Source: an uncultured Alphaproteobacteria bacterium
GTDB lineage: Bacteria; Pseudomonadota; Alphaproteobacteria; Micropepsales; Micropepsaceae
Direction of reading: 5' to 3'
Length of the DNA stretch: 32,873 bases
Assembly (NCBI GenBank): GCA_902826695.1
Contig: CADEFU010000013.1
Span: 64,001 to 96,873, forward strand
Shown here: positions 17,437-25,767 of the stretch, piece by piece
Layout of the letters: each line of letters opens with the position of its first letter
How positions within the stretch are numbered: the first letter of the stretch is position 1
Position numbers and translations under genes: made by a program
The notes under the pieces: model-generated
What the model was told of the DNA's origin: nothing
The model's input: only the letters and a program-made list of their open reading frames with translations
The model's database searches: none

Positions 17437-17925
17437 ATGACCTCGCTTAGATTAGCAGCAGCCGTCGTCCTGGCAGCGCTAAGTGGATTCTATTTTCACG
17501 TCTTCTACGGGCGCGGCTGGGCGAATGCTTATGTGCAAGCGCAAGCAGCGGCCGGGCGGTTGAACGATGTTGCGCGCGAGCCATACCCCGACGTGATGGT
17601 TTTCATCGCCGCACTGACGTCCCTCATTCCCATGGCGTTCAAAGTCTTGCTGTTCGTCATGATCCGCGATCTTTTGCCGGGGCGCTCCGGTGCGGCGAAG
17701 GGGTTGTCGTTCGGGCTGCTCTTGCTGGTGATCAGCGACTCTTTCATTCGCATGCCGATCATGAACGTCGTTGGCGGCAACCCGCCCGACGTGATGTTAG
17801 TCCAGAGCGCAGAAGGCTGGGTGTACAGCCTTCTGATCGGGCTCGTAATCGGTGTCGTCGTTCCGCCGGATGCGCGCGAGCATCTGCCGCGCCAGCTTCA
17901 GCTGCGCGCGACATCGCCCTCTTAG
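17437..17925 (+). CDS. Four-span membrane protein of unknown function
   Basis: The 162-residue product has about four hydrophobic segments (roughly 6-23, 52-76, 85-105 and 122-142), with charged loops such as REPYPDVM and RMPIMNVVGGNPPD. I do not recognise the family. ATG 17437 has GGGAG about 7 bases upstream. It follows the two small exported proteins by 36 bases on the same strand, so all three may form one unit. It converges on methylmalonyl-CoA mutase with only seven bases between stops. Confidence 0.72.
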   Translation: MTSLRLAAAVVLAALSGFYFHVFYGRGWANAYVQAQAAAGRLNDVAREPYPDVMVFIAALTSLIPMAFKVLLFVMIRDLLPGRSGAAKGLSFGLLLLVISDSFIRMPIMNVVGGNPPDVMLVQSAEGWVYSLLIGLVIGVVVPPDAREHLPRQLQLRATSPS

Positions 17926-17937
17926 CTGCGCGCTAAG
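17921..17937. terminator. Hairpin spanning the stops of two convergent genes
   Basis: CTTAGC (17921-17926) pairs with GCTAAG (17932-17937) around a 5-nt loop. The TAG of the membrane protein gene (17923-17925) and the stop of the mutase gene (17933-17935, minus strand) sit in opposite arms. The stem is short and no T-run follows, so termination strength is doubtful. Confidence 0.35.
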
Positions 17938-20083
17938 CCGCCTGTTTTGATTTCGCGCGGATGAGTCTGAGGACCTCGCTCGCCGCTTTCGGGATGTTCG
18001 TGCCGGGGCCGAAGATGGCGGCGGCACCGGCGCGTTTGAGGGCGTCGTAGTCTTGGGCGGGGATGACGCCGCCGCAGACAATGAGGATGTCGTCGGCGCC
18101 TTGTTTCTTCAGTTCGGCTGAGAGTTCGGGGACGAGCGTCTTGTGGCCGGCCGCTTGGCTCGAGACGCCGATGACGTGGACGTCGCTGTCGATTGCGTCT
18201 TTCGCGACTTCGGCGGGCGTCTGGAATAGCGGACCTACGTCGACGTCGAAGCCTAGGTCGGCGAAGGCCGTGGCGATCACCTTCGCGCCGCGGTCGTGGC
18301 CGTCTTGGCCCATCTTGGCGACGAGCATGCGCGGGCGGCGGCCTTCGTCCTTGGCGAATTGCTCGACTTCGGCGCGGATCCGGGCGAAGCCCTCATCGCC
18401 TTCGTATGCCGCGCCATAGACGCCGGAGATCGACTTCGTTTCGGCTTGGTGGCGTTTGAACACTTTTTCCATCGCGTCGGAGATTTCGCCGACGGTCGCG
18501 CGGGCGCGCGCGGCTTCGACGGCGAGCGCGAGAAGGTTCGCGTTGCCCTTCGCACCTTCGGTGAGCGCTTTCAGCGCGGCATCGACTTTCGCTTGGTCGC
18601 GCGTGCCTTTGACCTTTTGCAGGCGCGAGAGCTGTTGCGCGCGGACCTTATCGTTGTCGATGTCGCGGACTTCGATATCGGCTTCGTTTTCGAGGCGGAA
18701 TTTGTTGACGCCGACGATCACCTCTTCGCCGCGGTCGATGGCGGCTTGGCGGCGGGCTGCCGCTTCTTCGATTTTGAGCTTCGGCCAGCCGGAAGCGACC
18801 GCCTTTGTCATGCCGCCCATGGCTTCAACTTCGTCGATGAGCGCGCCCGCGTGGGTCGCCAGGGCGTGCGTCAACGCTTCGACGTAGTACGAGCCGCCGA
18901 GCGGGTCGACGACGTGGGTGACCTTCGTTTCGGTTTGGAGGATGAGCTGCGTGTTGCGGGCGATGCGGGCGGAGGTTTCGGTCGGCAACGCGATTGCTTC
19001 GTCGAACGAGTTCGTGTGCAGCGATTGCGTGCCACCGAGGATCGCCGCCATCGCTTCATACGCCGTGCGCACGACGTTGTTGTAGGGGTCCTGTTCGGTG
19101 AGCGAGACGCCGGACGTTTGGCAGTGCGTGCGGAGCATGAGCGACTCCGTTTTCTTCGCGCCCAAATCCTTCATGATCTTCGCCCACATCTGCCGTGCAG
19201 CGCGCAGCTTTGCGATCTCCATGAAGAAATTCATGCCGATTGCGAAGAAGAACGACAGGCGCGGAGCGAAATCGTCGATGTCGAGGCCTTTCGCCATCGC
19301 GGCCTTCACGTAGGCGATGCCGTCGGCGAGCGTGAAGCCGAGCTCCTGCACCGCCGTCGCGCCGGCTTCGTGCATGTGGTAGCCGGAGATCGAGATCGAA
19401 TTGAACTTCGGCATCTTCTCGGCCGTGTAGGCGATGATGTCGGCTACGATGCGCATCGATGGTTCGGGCGGATAGATGTAGGTGTTGCGGACCATGAATT
19501 CTTTCAGGATGTCGTTCTGGATGGTTCCCGAAAGTTGGCTCTGCTTCACGCCCTGCTCTTCGGCGGCGACGATGTAGTTCGCCATGATAGGAATGACGGC
19601 GCCGTTCATGGTCATCGACACGGACATTTTGTCGAGCGGAATGCCTTCGAACAGGATCTTCATGTCTTCGACGCTGTCGATCGCAACGCCCGCTTTGCCG
19701 ACGTCGCCGAGCACGCGCGGATGATCGCTGTCGTAGCCGCGATGCGTCGCGAGATCGAAGGCGATCGATAAGCCCATCTGACCTGCGGCCAAGTTCTGAC
19801 GATAGAACGCGTTGGACTCTTCCGCGGTCGAGAACCCGGCGTATTGGCGGATGGTCCAGGGACGGCCCGCGTACATCGTCGCGCGGACGCCGCGGGTGAA
19901 TGGCGCCAAGCCCGGCATTTCACCAGCCGATCCGAGCTTTTCGAGATCAGACGCGGTGTAGAGCGGTTTGACAGGAATTCCTTCCGGGGTCGCCCAGGTC
20001 AGCGAATCTGCCGATTTCCCTTTCAAATCGCCGGCGGCGAGCTTTTGCCAGTCGGACAGGGACACTTTGGGAAAGTCGCTCAT
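17933..20083 (-). CDS. scpA: Methylmalonyl-CoA mutase, adenosylcobalamin-dependent
   Basis: The enzyme interconverts methylmalonyl-CoA and succinyl-CoA in propionate-type metabolism, using adenosylcobalamin. The 716-residue product has both halves of the large subunit: an N-terminal TIM barrel (about 30-560) with [17 protein letters not shown] and [17 protein letters not shown], and a C-terminal B12-binding domain with the DxHxxG motif in GQDGHDRG (His596), then GVSSQAAGH and GGVIP. ATG 20083 is chosen because the family begins here; an in-frame start at 20155 adds 24 unrelated residues. No separate small subunit or epimerase is next to it. Its chaperone GTPase MeaB is in the window but not adjacent. 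Confidence 0.95.
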   Translation of the reverse strand: MSDFPKVSLSDWQKLAAGDLKGKSADSLTWATPEGIPVKPLYTASDLEKLGSAGEMPGLAPFTRGVRATMYAGRPWTIRQYAGFSTAEESNAFYRQNLAAGQMGLSIAFDLATHRGYDSDHPRVLGDVGKAGVAIDSVEDMKILFEGIPLDKMSVSMTMNGAVIPIMANYIVAAEEQGVKQSQLSGTIQNDILKEFMVRNTYIYPPEPSMRIVADIIAYTAEKMPKFNSISISGYHMHEAGATAVQELGFTLADGIAYVKAAMAKGLDIDDFAPRLSFFFAIGMNFFMEIAKLRAARQMWAKIMKDLGAKKTESLMLRTHCQTSGVSLTEQDPYNNVVRTAYEAMAAILGGTQSLHTNSFDEAIALPTETSARIARNTQLILQTETKVTHVVDPLGGSYYVEALTHALATHAGALIDEVEAMGGMTKAVASGWPKLKIEEAAARRQAAIDRGEEVIVGVNKFRLENEADIEVRDIDNDKVRAQQLSRLQKVKGTRDQAKVDAALKALTEGAKGNANLLALAVEAARARATVGEISDAMEKVFKRHQAETKSISGVYGAAYEGDEGFARIRAEVEQFAKDEGRRPRMLVAKMGQDGHDRGAKVIATAFADLGFDVDVGPLFQTPAEVAKDAIDSDVHVIGVSSQAAGHKTLVPELSAELKKQGADDILIVCGGVIPAQDYDALKRAGAAAIFGPGTNIPKAASEVLRLIRAKSKQAA

Positions 20084-20707
20084 AGGTTGACCCCGGGTTT
20101 TCGCTCGCAGTTGCGGTGTTGGAAGTGTTTTGGGGGAAAGAACCCTGGGGGTCAAACGGCGTTGCGCCGGCTATTTGCCTTGTGCCGCCCCTGCGACACG
20201 CCCCCAAGGCTTTGGGGGTGAACGAAAGGGAACTTTATGCGGGTGAGTCCTTTGATCGAGTTTTGGTCCACCTTTGTTTCACTGCTCTCCCGGAATTATC
20301 CCCAGGTGGGGGTGTCGCCCTTAACATCGTCCGGACACGGACTAACGATCCGGGGACAGAGCTTTTGCATACGCGAATCGCAAACACTGCCTGCTCGCTC
20401 CGTGCACGGACGAGTTGTAGCGCGCGGTCTCGATTGACAGTTCCGGCAGGCGACCTTGACTCGTGCGGCGCGCTTGCGATCCGGCAACAGCATCGGCAAA
20501 TAAGCGTTTGATTTAGCTATATCTAGCACTGGAACTAATCAGGAACTGCAGCGAGTCAGCGATTCGGACACGGTTCGTTTCGTTTCCGTTCACATAGCTA
20601 TCCTCGCGGTTTCCACAGCGGTTTTTTGGCCACGCCTGGCGTTCTTGCCTTAAGTGGTCCGGCTAAGGCATTTGGACCGCCTTCGCGCTTTCCGGAAACC
20701 ATAACCG
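20084..20707. other. Gene-free 624-bp gap between divergent mutase and helicase genes
   Basis: No convincing gene lies here; the short open frames lack ribosome sites and family character. The gap contains a hairpin at 20201-20218 (CCCCCAA/TTGGGGG), four G5 tracts on the plus strand (20132, 20147, 20214 and 20308), a perfect 12-bp palindrome TCCGTGCACGGA at 20399-20410, five GANTC sites between 20245 and 20565, and one DnaA-box-like TTATCCCCA at 20296-20304. It must include promoters for both flanking genes, but I could not place clear boxes. Confidence 0.6.
20201..20218. repeat. Perfect 7-bp stem-loop in the mutase upstream region
   Basis: CCCCCAA (20201-20207) and TTGGGGG (20212-20218) enclose a GGCT loop. 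It lies about 118 bases upstream of the mutase ATG, so if transcription starts upstream of it, it would be part of the mutase leader. No T-run follows on the plus strand. Confidence 0.45.
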
Positions 20708-23629
20708 ATGACCTCTCCCTACGGCCGGGTGACCGCCGTTCTTGGGCCCACGAATACGGGCAAGACCCACTTTGCCATCGAACGCATGCTGGCCCACCAG
20801 AGCGGGATGATCGGGCTACCGCTCAGGCTGTTGGCGCGCGAGGTGTACGAACGCGTGGTCGCCGTGAAGGGGGCGCACAACGTCGCGCTCATCACCGGCG
20901 AAGAGAAGATCGTGCCCAAAACGCCGACGCATTGGGTGGCGACGGTGGAGTCCATGCCGATCGATATCGGCGCGGAGTTCATGGCGATCGACGAAATACA
21001 GCTTAGCGCCGATGTCGAGCGCGGGCATGTGTTCACCGACCGGCTTCTATCCGCGCGCGGGCGATCGGAGACGATCTTCCTCGGCTCCGACACAATGCGC
21101 CCGTTGATTCAGAAGTTGGTGCCCGGCGTGCAGTTCATCGGGCGGCCCAGGTTTTCGGATTTGGCATATACGGGCGCGCGCAAGCTGACGCGCCTGCCAA
21201 GGCGGTCGGCAATCGTCGCCTTCTCGTCGGATGCGGTTTATTCGATCGCCGAACTCGTGCGGCGCCAGCGCGGCGGCGCGGCTGTCGTGATGGGCGCCTT
21301 GTCGCCGCGCACGCGCAATGCGCAGGTCGCGCTCTATCAGAACGGCGATGTGGACTTTCTGGTTGCGACGGATGCTATCGGCATGGGGCTCAACATGGAT
21401 ATCGACCATGTGGCCTTTGCGGGGACGGAGAAGTTCGACGGCACCAATCGCCGGCCGCTGCGCGCGAACGAGCTTGCGCAGATCGCGGGGCGCGCCGGCC
21501 GGCATATGAACGACGGCACGTTCGGCGTGACTGCCGATGCGGAACCGCTCGACGGCGAACTTGTCGAGGCGATCGAGAACCACCGTTTCGATCCGGTGCG
21601 CGTGATTCAATGGCGGAACGCGAACTTGGACTTCGGGAGCATCGAGGCGCTCGACCGCAGTCTCGACATGCTGCCGCCGACGCGCGGTTTGACGCGGGCG
21701 CGCGCTGCCGACGATCAGCTGGTGCTGCGTATTTTGGGCGCCGAAGAAGCGATCAAGGCGAAGGTCCAAGGGCCGGTTGCGGTGAAGCTGCTGTGGCAGG
21801 CGTGTCAGATTCCCGACTTCCGGAAACTGGCGACGGAAGAACATGCGCGGCTGATCGGCGGCATCTTCGAGCACCTGATGAGCAACGAAAGTGTGCTGCC
21901 CGAGGATTGGTTGAACGGGCATGTGTCGCGCCTCGACAATATCGAAGGCGATATCGATGCGATTGCTCAGCGCATTGCGCATATCCGCACGTGGACGTAT
22001 GTCGCCAACCGAGCGGATTGGCTCGCGGACGCGGCGGAGTGGCAGGGGCGGACGCGGGTGGTCGAAGACCGGTTGTCGGATGCGCTGCACGAGAAGCTGA
22101 CGCAGCGCTTTGTCGACCGGCGCACGAGCGTGTTGATGCGCCGGTTGCGCGAGGACGAAGAATTCGCCGCGACGATCGAGGATGAAGGCGAGGTCTTGGT
22201 CGAGGGCGAGTATGTCGGGCGGCTGCAAGGGTTCTCGTTCGTGGCCGATCCGCGGGCGATTGGGATTCACGGGCGTGCGCTGCGTGCGGCGGCGCTAAAG
22301 GGGCTCGCGGGCGAGATTGCCTCGCGCGCGCATGCGCTTACCAACGCACCGGAGGCGGCGATCACGCTCTCCGAACACGGGCGGCTGTGGTGGAACGGCG
22401 GGATCGTTGCGCAACTGAAGAAGGGGCACGATCCGCTGCACCCGCGGGTGGAGTTGCTGGCGGACGATTTGCTTTCGACGCAGGCCCGCGATCGGGCGAC
22501 GGAGCGGCTTGAGGAATGGCTCGCGCATCATGTTGCGAAGACGCTGTCGCCGCTGGTTACCGTGCAAGCCGAGTTGGCGAAGGAGATGCCGAAGGAAGCA
22601 CCCGCGCCCGAAGCCGCGCCAGTTGTCGACGTGGCGACGGCGCCTGACTCGGCAACGGATGCTGCAAAAGACGCGGGCGAGGCGTCGGCCGAGGAAGAGG
22701 CGGCCGCCGACGAAAATGCCGACGCGGTCGATACTGCCGACACGGCTGCGGCGGCAGATGCCCAGGCTGACGTTCAGCTGCACGCCTCGCCGCTACAGGG
22801 AATGGCGCGCGGCCTCGCGTTTCAGATCTATGAGAACTTGGGCTCGGTTTCGCGCCAATCGGTGACGCGCGAACTGCGCGCCGTCGCGCAAGCGGATCGT
22901 ACGCCGCTTCGCCGGCTGGGCGTGCGGTTCGGGGCGTTCTCAATTTTTCTGCCCGTGCTGGTGAAGCCTGCGGCAGCGAAGTTGAAGGCGCTGTTGTGGG
23001 CGGTGCATCAAGGGATCACCGAAATACCGCCGCCGCCGCCGGCGGGACTGACGTCGCTGCCAGCCGATCCGGCTGTGCCTGCGGGCTTCTACGAGGCGGC
23101 AGGGTTCCGGTTGTGCGGGCCGCGCGCGGTGCGCATCGATATGCTCGAGCGGCTTGGCGAGATCATTCGAGGCAAAGGCAAAGGCGGGCAAATGCCTGAT
23201 GGATTTGCCGTGTCGAACGACATGATGTCGGTGCTCGGCTGCGGCGAGGACGATATCGGGCAGGTGCTGCGTTCGCTCGGCTTCCGCGACACGAAGGTGA
23301 AGAACGAAGCGGGCGTCGAAGTCGTGCACTGGCAGCAGCGTTTGCGCCGCCAGGAGCGGCCGCAGAAGCCGCAACGCAAGCGGCATGACGCGCCGCGCAA
23401 GCCTGTTGCGACCGCGGCGCCTTATGGCGCGCCGTCCGCCCCAGCCGAGGCTGCACCTGCGAAGGCTGAGCATCGGCGGGATGACCGGCCCCGCCACAAG
23501 GGTAAGGATCGCAAGCCCCGGCGCGACGACGAGCGTCCACCGCCGCGCGAGCGGCGGCCTCAGAAGGAGCGCGAACCCGATCCAGATTCACCGTTCGCGG
23601 TGCTCGCGGCGTTGAAGCTCAGGAAGTAG
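20708..23629 (+). CDS. Suv3-like RNA helicase (superfamily 2) with acidic linker and basic tail
   Basis: The 973-residue product resembles mitochondrial Suv3, the helicase of the RNA degradosome. The motor has Walker A GPTNTGKT (13-20), motif II DEIQ (near 97), VATDAIGMGLN and QIAGRAGR (motifs V and VI). A Suv3-type C-terminal region follows, to about 620. Then come an Ala/Glu/Asp-rich linker (about 630-690), a second conserved region (about 695-880), and a long basic tail rich in R, K and P (about 885-960) that would suit RNA contact. ATG 20708 has a weak GGAAA. The next gene, an S4-domain RNA-binding protein, starts two bases after the stop. Confidence 0.9.
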   Translation: MTSPYGRVTAVLGPTNTGKTHFAIERMLAHQSGMIGLPLRLLAREVYERVVAVKGAHNVALITGEEKIVPKTPTHWVATVESMPIDIGAEFMAIDEIQLSADVERGHVFTDRLLSARGRSETIFLGSDTMRPLIQKLVPGVQFIGRPRFSDLAYTGARKLTRLPRRSAIVAFSSDAVYSIAELVRRQRGGAAVVMGALSPRTRNAQVALYQNGDVDFLVATDAIGMGLNMDIDHVAFAGTEKFDGTNRRPLRANELAQIAGRAGRHMNDGTFGVTADAEPLDGELVEAIENHRFDPVRVIQWRNANLDFGSIEALDRSLDMLPPTRGLTRARAADDQLVLRILGAEEAIKAKVQGPVAVKLLWQACQIPDFRKLATEEHARLIGGIFEHLMSNESVLPEDWLNGHVSRLDNIEGDIDAIAQRIAHIRTWTYVANRADWLADAAEWQGRTRVVEDRLSDALHEKLTQRFVDRRTSVLMRRLREDEEFAATIEDEGEVLVEGEYVGRLQGFSFVADPRAIGIHGRALRAAALKGLAGEIASRAHALTNAPEAAITLSEHGRLWWNGGIVAQLKKGHDPLHPRVELLADDLLSTQARDRATERLEEWLAHHVAKTLSPLVTVQAELAKEMPKEAPAPEAAPVVDVATAPDSATDAAKDAGEASAEEEAAADENADAVDTADTAAAADAQADVQLHASPLQGMARGLAFQIYENLGSVSRQSVTRELRAVAQADRTPLRRLGVRFGAFSIFLPVLVKPAAAKLKALLWAVHQGITEIPPPPPAGLTSLPADPAVPAGFYEAAGFRLCGPRAVRIDMLERLGEIIRGKGKGGQMPDGFAVSNDMMSVLGCGEDDIGQVLRSLGFRDTKVKNEAGVEVVHWQQRLRRQERPQKPQRKRHDAPRKPVATAAPYGAPSAPAEAAPAKAEHRRDDRPRHKGKDRKPRRDDERPPPRERRPQKEREPDPDSPFAVLAALKLRK

Positions 23630-23631
23630 CG

Positions 23632-23997
23632 TTGCAGCGGATCGACAAATTTCTCTGGTTCGCGCGCTTCTTCAAGAGCCGGACGCTGGCGGCCAGTGTC
23701 GTCACGGACGGTCGCGTCAGGATCAACGGCGCGCGTTGTGAGAAAGCGTCGGCGATCGTGAGGGCGGGCGACGTGCTTACCTTCCCCGCCGGATCCCTGG
23801 TGCGCGTGATCAAGGTGCTCAGGGGCGGTGAGCGGCGCGGGCCGGCCAGCGAAGCGCAGACGCTTTACGAAGACATGACTCCGCCGCGGGAGATTGGCCC
23901 TGAGAAAGTTGTGGCGCCGGCTAAACGCGAACGTGGGACCGGGCGGCCGACGAAGAAGGAACGCCGTGCGACCGATGCGCTCACGGGCGACGATTGA
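23632..23997 (+). CDS. S4-domain RNA-binding protein, Hsp15-like
   Basis: The 121-residue product starts at TTG 23632, two bases after the helicase stop, with AGGAAG at 23621-23626 spaced five bases away; this decides the start. Residues about 1-60 form an S4 fold: IDKFLWFARFFKSRTLAASVVTDG then VRINGARC and AGDVLTF. Hsp15 (HslR) binds stalled 50S subunits carrying nascent chains; whether this homologue does so is not known. The C-terminal 50 residues are basic and low in complexity (RGTGRPTKKERRATD). Translational linkage to the helicase suggests a shared RNA role. Confidence 0.88.
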   Translation: MQRIDKFLWFARFFKSRTLAASVVTDGRVRINGARCEKASAIVRAGDVLTFPAGSLVRVIKVLRGGERRGPASEAQTLYEDMTPPREIGPEKVVAPAKRERGTGRPTKKERRATDALTGDD

Positions 23998-24088
23998 AAG
24001 GCGCGCGCTCGTGGCGCTTGCTTCCCGCAGTTGCGAAGTGGTAGGCGTGCGACCCCGTCATTAAGAGTGGCACAACGGCGCGCGCGTC

Positions 24089-24427
24089 ATGACCTACATC
24101 GTCAATGAGAACTGCATCAAATGTAAGTTCATGGACTGTGTGGAGGTTTGCCCCGTCGATTGCTTCTATGAGGGGGAGAACATGCTTGTGATCCACCCCG
24201 ACGAATGCATCGACTGTGGGGTGTGCGAGCCAGAGTGTCCGGTCGACGCCATAAAGCCCGACACGGAGCCTGGGATTGAGAAGTGGCTTGGGCTCAATAA
24301 GGAGTTCGCAGGCAAGTGGCCGAACATTACGGCCAAGGGGGAAGCCCCGGCTGATGCCAAGGACTTTGAAAACGTCCCGGACAAGTTCGCAAAGTTCTTT
24401 AGCCCTAAGCCGGGTCAGGGCGATTAA
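24089..24427 (+). CDS. fdxA: Seven-iron ferredoxin FdxA
   Basis: The 112-residue product is a FdxA-type ferredoxin carrying one [3Fe-4S] and one [4Fe-4S] cluster. Cysteines at 9, 12, 17, 21 and 25 (in CIKCKFMDC and VCPVDC) and at 40, 43, 46 and 50 ([11 protein letters not shown]) supply the ligands. The C-terminal extension with [15 protein letters not shown] is typical of the family. It is a cytoplasmic electron carrier; its partner is unknown. ATG 24089 lacks a good ribosome site. It stands between the S4 gene (91 bases upstream) and the CarD-type gene, an order seen in many alphaproteobacteria. Confidence 0.94.
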   Translation: MTYIVNENCIKCKFMDCVEVCPVDCFYEGENMLVIHPDECIDCGVCEPECPVDAIKPDTEPGIEKWLGLNKEFAGKWPNITAKGEAPADAKDFENVPDKFAKFFSPKPGQGD

Positions 24428-24805
24428 CCGTTTTTCCCCATTTCACGGTTGCGTGCGACAACTCCTTCCATTTACGGGTTACGCCGGTTAACGGCGATTT
24501 TGGCTGAATCGTGCGGCTTTGGCGCGATTACGACAGTGGTGAAACAATAGTTAAACCCCCGCCCTGCCTTTATTTTTCCCATTTCCTGTGTTACATTACG
24601 GCAACTCGGAACTGACGGAAAATTGGCGGTCTTATCGAACGTGGGGACGCAAACCACCCTCCGCGAACGCGGCGCGAAGAATTCGCACCGGCCCGTTTTT
24701 AAATCGGCGGAATTTCCGAAGCTGCCAAGCGCAAGCAAGGCAGACCGGCTTCGCGCCCGCAAAACCGCGGGCAAAGCCAAGCTGAATGGGAAAGACAGGG
24801 CTCTG
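24428..24805. other. 378-bp gap between fdxA and the CarD-type gene
   Basis: The first part is AT-richer than the surroundings and contains a small hairpin, CGCCG/CGGCG around GTTAA (24482-24496), about 55 bases after the fdxA stop. A tract rich in T and C (about 24568-24590) precedes TTACATTACGG and may include the promoter of the downstream gene; I could not fix its boxes. The CarD reading frame stays open back to a TTG at 24623, so a longer protein is possible but less likely. Confidence 0.5.
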
Positions 24806-25600
24806 ATGACGACGAAGAAAGCGACGACGAAGGCCGCGCCGGCAAAGGTCATGAAAGTGCCCCTCAAGGCGGCGCCCAAGGCCCCTGCCAAAGTTGAGGT
24901 TAAGGCCCCGCCGAAAGTCGAGGCGAAGAAGCCGGAGCTCAAGGCTGTTCCCAAGGTTGATGTCAAGGTTTTGCCGAAGGCTGCGGCGCATGTCGGGCCG
25001 AAGGTCGAGCCGAAGCTGGTTGCAGCCCATGGCAAGCCGGTTGGCCCGGTTGCGGTGAAGCCGCCGATGGCTGCGGCAGCGCCCAAAGTCGTGCCGCCGA
25101 AGCCGAAGAAGCCCGATTTCCGCACGAACGACTGGGTCGTCTACCCCGCGCACGGCGTGGGCCGGATCATCCAGGTGGTCGAGCAGGAAGTGGCGGGCAT
25201 GAAGCTTGAGCTGTTCGTGATCAATTTCGACAAGGACAAGATGACCTTGCGGGTGCCGGTCGCGAAAGCCTCGTTGATCGGCATGCGTCGGCTGTCCTCG
25301 CCGGATGTGGTGGCCAACGCCCTGCAGACGCTGAAGGGCCGTGCGCGCATCAAGCGGACGATGTGGAGCCGCCGGGCGCAGGAATACGAGGCAAAAATCA
25401 ACTCGGGCGACCTGATCTCGATCGCCGAGGTGGTTCGCGACCTGCACCGCGCGAGCGGGCAGCCGGAGCAGTCTTACTCCGAGCGTCAGCTGTATGAAGC
25501 AGCGCTCGGCCGTATGGCGCGCGAGGTTGCGGCGGTTGAGCGCATCGACGAAGACGCGGCTGTGAAGCGGCTGGAAGTGGCGTTGCAGCGCGCGGCTTAA
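24806..25600 (+). CDS. CarD/CdnL-type transcription regulator with long basic N-terminal tail
   Basis: CarD/CdnL proteins bind the RNA polymerase beta subunit and stabilise open promoter complexes, for example at rRNA genes. The 264-residue product has the CarD domain from about residue 104 (FRTNDWVVYPAHGVGRI, then LELFVINFDKDKMTLRVPV) and the C-terminal helical part with the basic segment RARIKRTMWSRRAQEYEAKI. Residues 1-103 are almost all K, A, P and V, with repeats such as PPKVEAK, VPKVDVK and GPKVEPK, like a histone H1-type tail. Simple CdnL proteins are about 165 residues. ATG 24806 has AGGG five bases upstream; the frame is open to TTG 24623. An intrinsic terminator follows. Confidence 0.87.
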   Translation: MTTKKATTKAAPAKVMKVPLKAAPKAPAKVEVKAPPKVEAKKPELKAVPKVDVKVLPKAAAHVGPKVEPKLVAAHGKPVGPVAVKPPMAAAAPKVVPPKPKKPDFRTNDWVVYPAHGVGRIIQVVEQEVAGMKLELFVINFDKDKMTLRVPVAKASLIGMRRLSSPDVVANALQTLKGRARIKRTMWSRRAQEYEAKINSGDLISIAEVVRDLHRASGQPEQSYSERQLYEAALGRMAREVAAVERIDEDAAVKRLEVALQRAA

Positions 25601-25627
25601 CCGCTAGACGCTTGTTGACCTGATGAA

Positions 25628-25658
25628 GGCTCGGCGGGGGAACCCGCCGGGCCTTTTT
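25628..25658 (+). terminator. Intrinsic terminator after the CarD-type gene
   Basis: An 11-bp GC-rich stem (25628-25638 with 25643-25653, one G-T pair) has a GGAA loop and is followed directly by five Ts (25654-25658). It begins 27 bases after the CarD-type stop and separates it from rpoH. This is the only fully canonical intrinsic terminator I see in the window. Confidence 0.9.
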
Positions 25659-25767
25659 CCATGGCGAATTCTCCATCACAGCCGCGTAATTTGGAATTGA
25701 TCTAAAAAGGCTTGTACCACGTACCAGGCATACCCAACTAGGGAAGTAGGAATAGGAGCCCCGCAGC

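Noticed and set aside
17900..17933. Direct repeat AGCTGCGCGC (17900-17909 and 17924-17933)
   Set aside because: Ten GC-rich bases repeated across a gene end are expected by chance at this composition; there is no sign of an attachment site or mobile element.
18296..19771. A 491-codon open frame on the strand opposite methylmalonyl-CoA mutase
   Set aside because: It lies wholly inside the mutase gene on the other strand. Its sequence is the R/V/H/D-rich type that high-GC coding DNA gives in an antisense frame, and no family motif or ribosome site is present.
20237..20437. Short open frame in the mutase/helicase gap
   Set aside because: 66 codons, no ribosome site, no recognisable motif, and other frames in the gap are just as open. 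It may be chance.
20296..20618. Chromosome replication origin
   Set aside because: Only one DnaA-box-like 9-mer with one mismatch (20296-20304) and one weak candidate near 20610 are visible, with no AT-rich unwinding region or origin-type neighbours. Genome-wide GC skew would be needed.
25680..25767. RpoH-type (CTTG...CATnT) heat-shock promoter upstream of rpoH
   Set aside because: CTTG at about 25711 and CATACC downstream exist, but the spacing and bases do not fit the alphaproteobacterial consensus.
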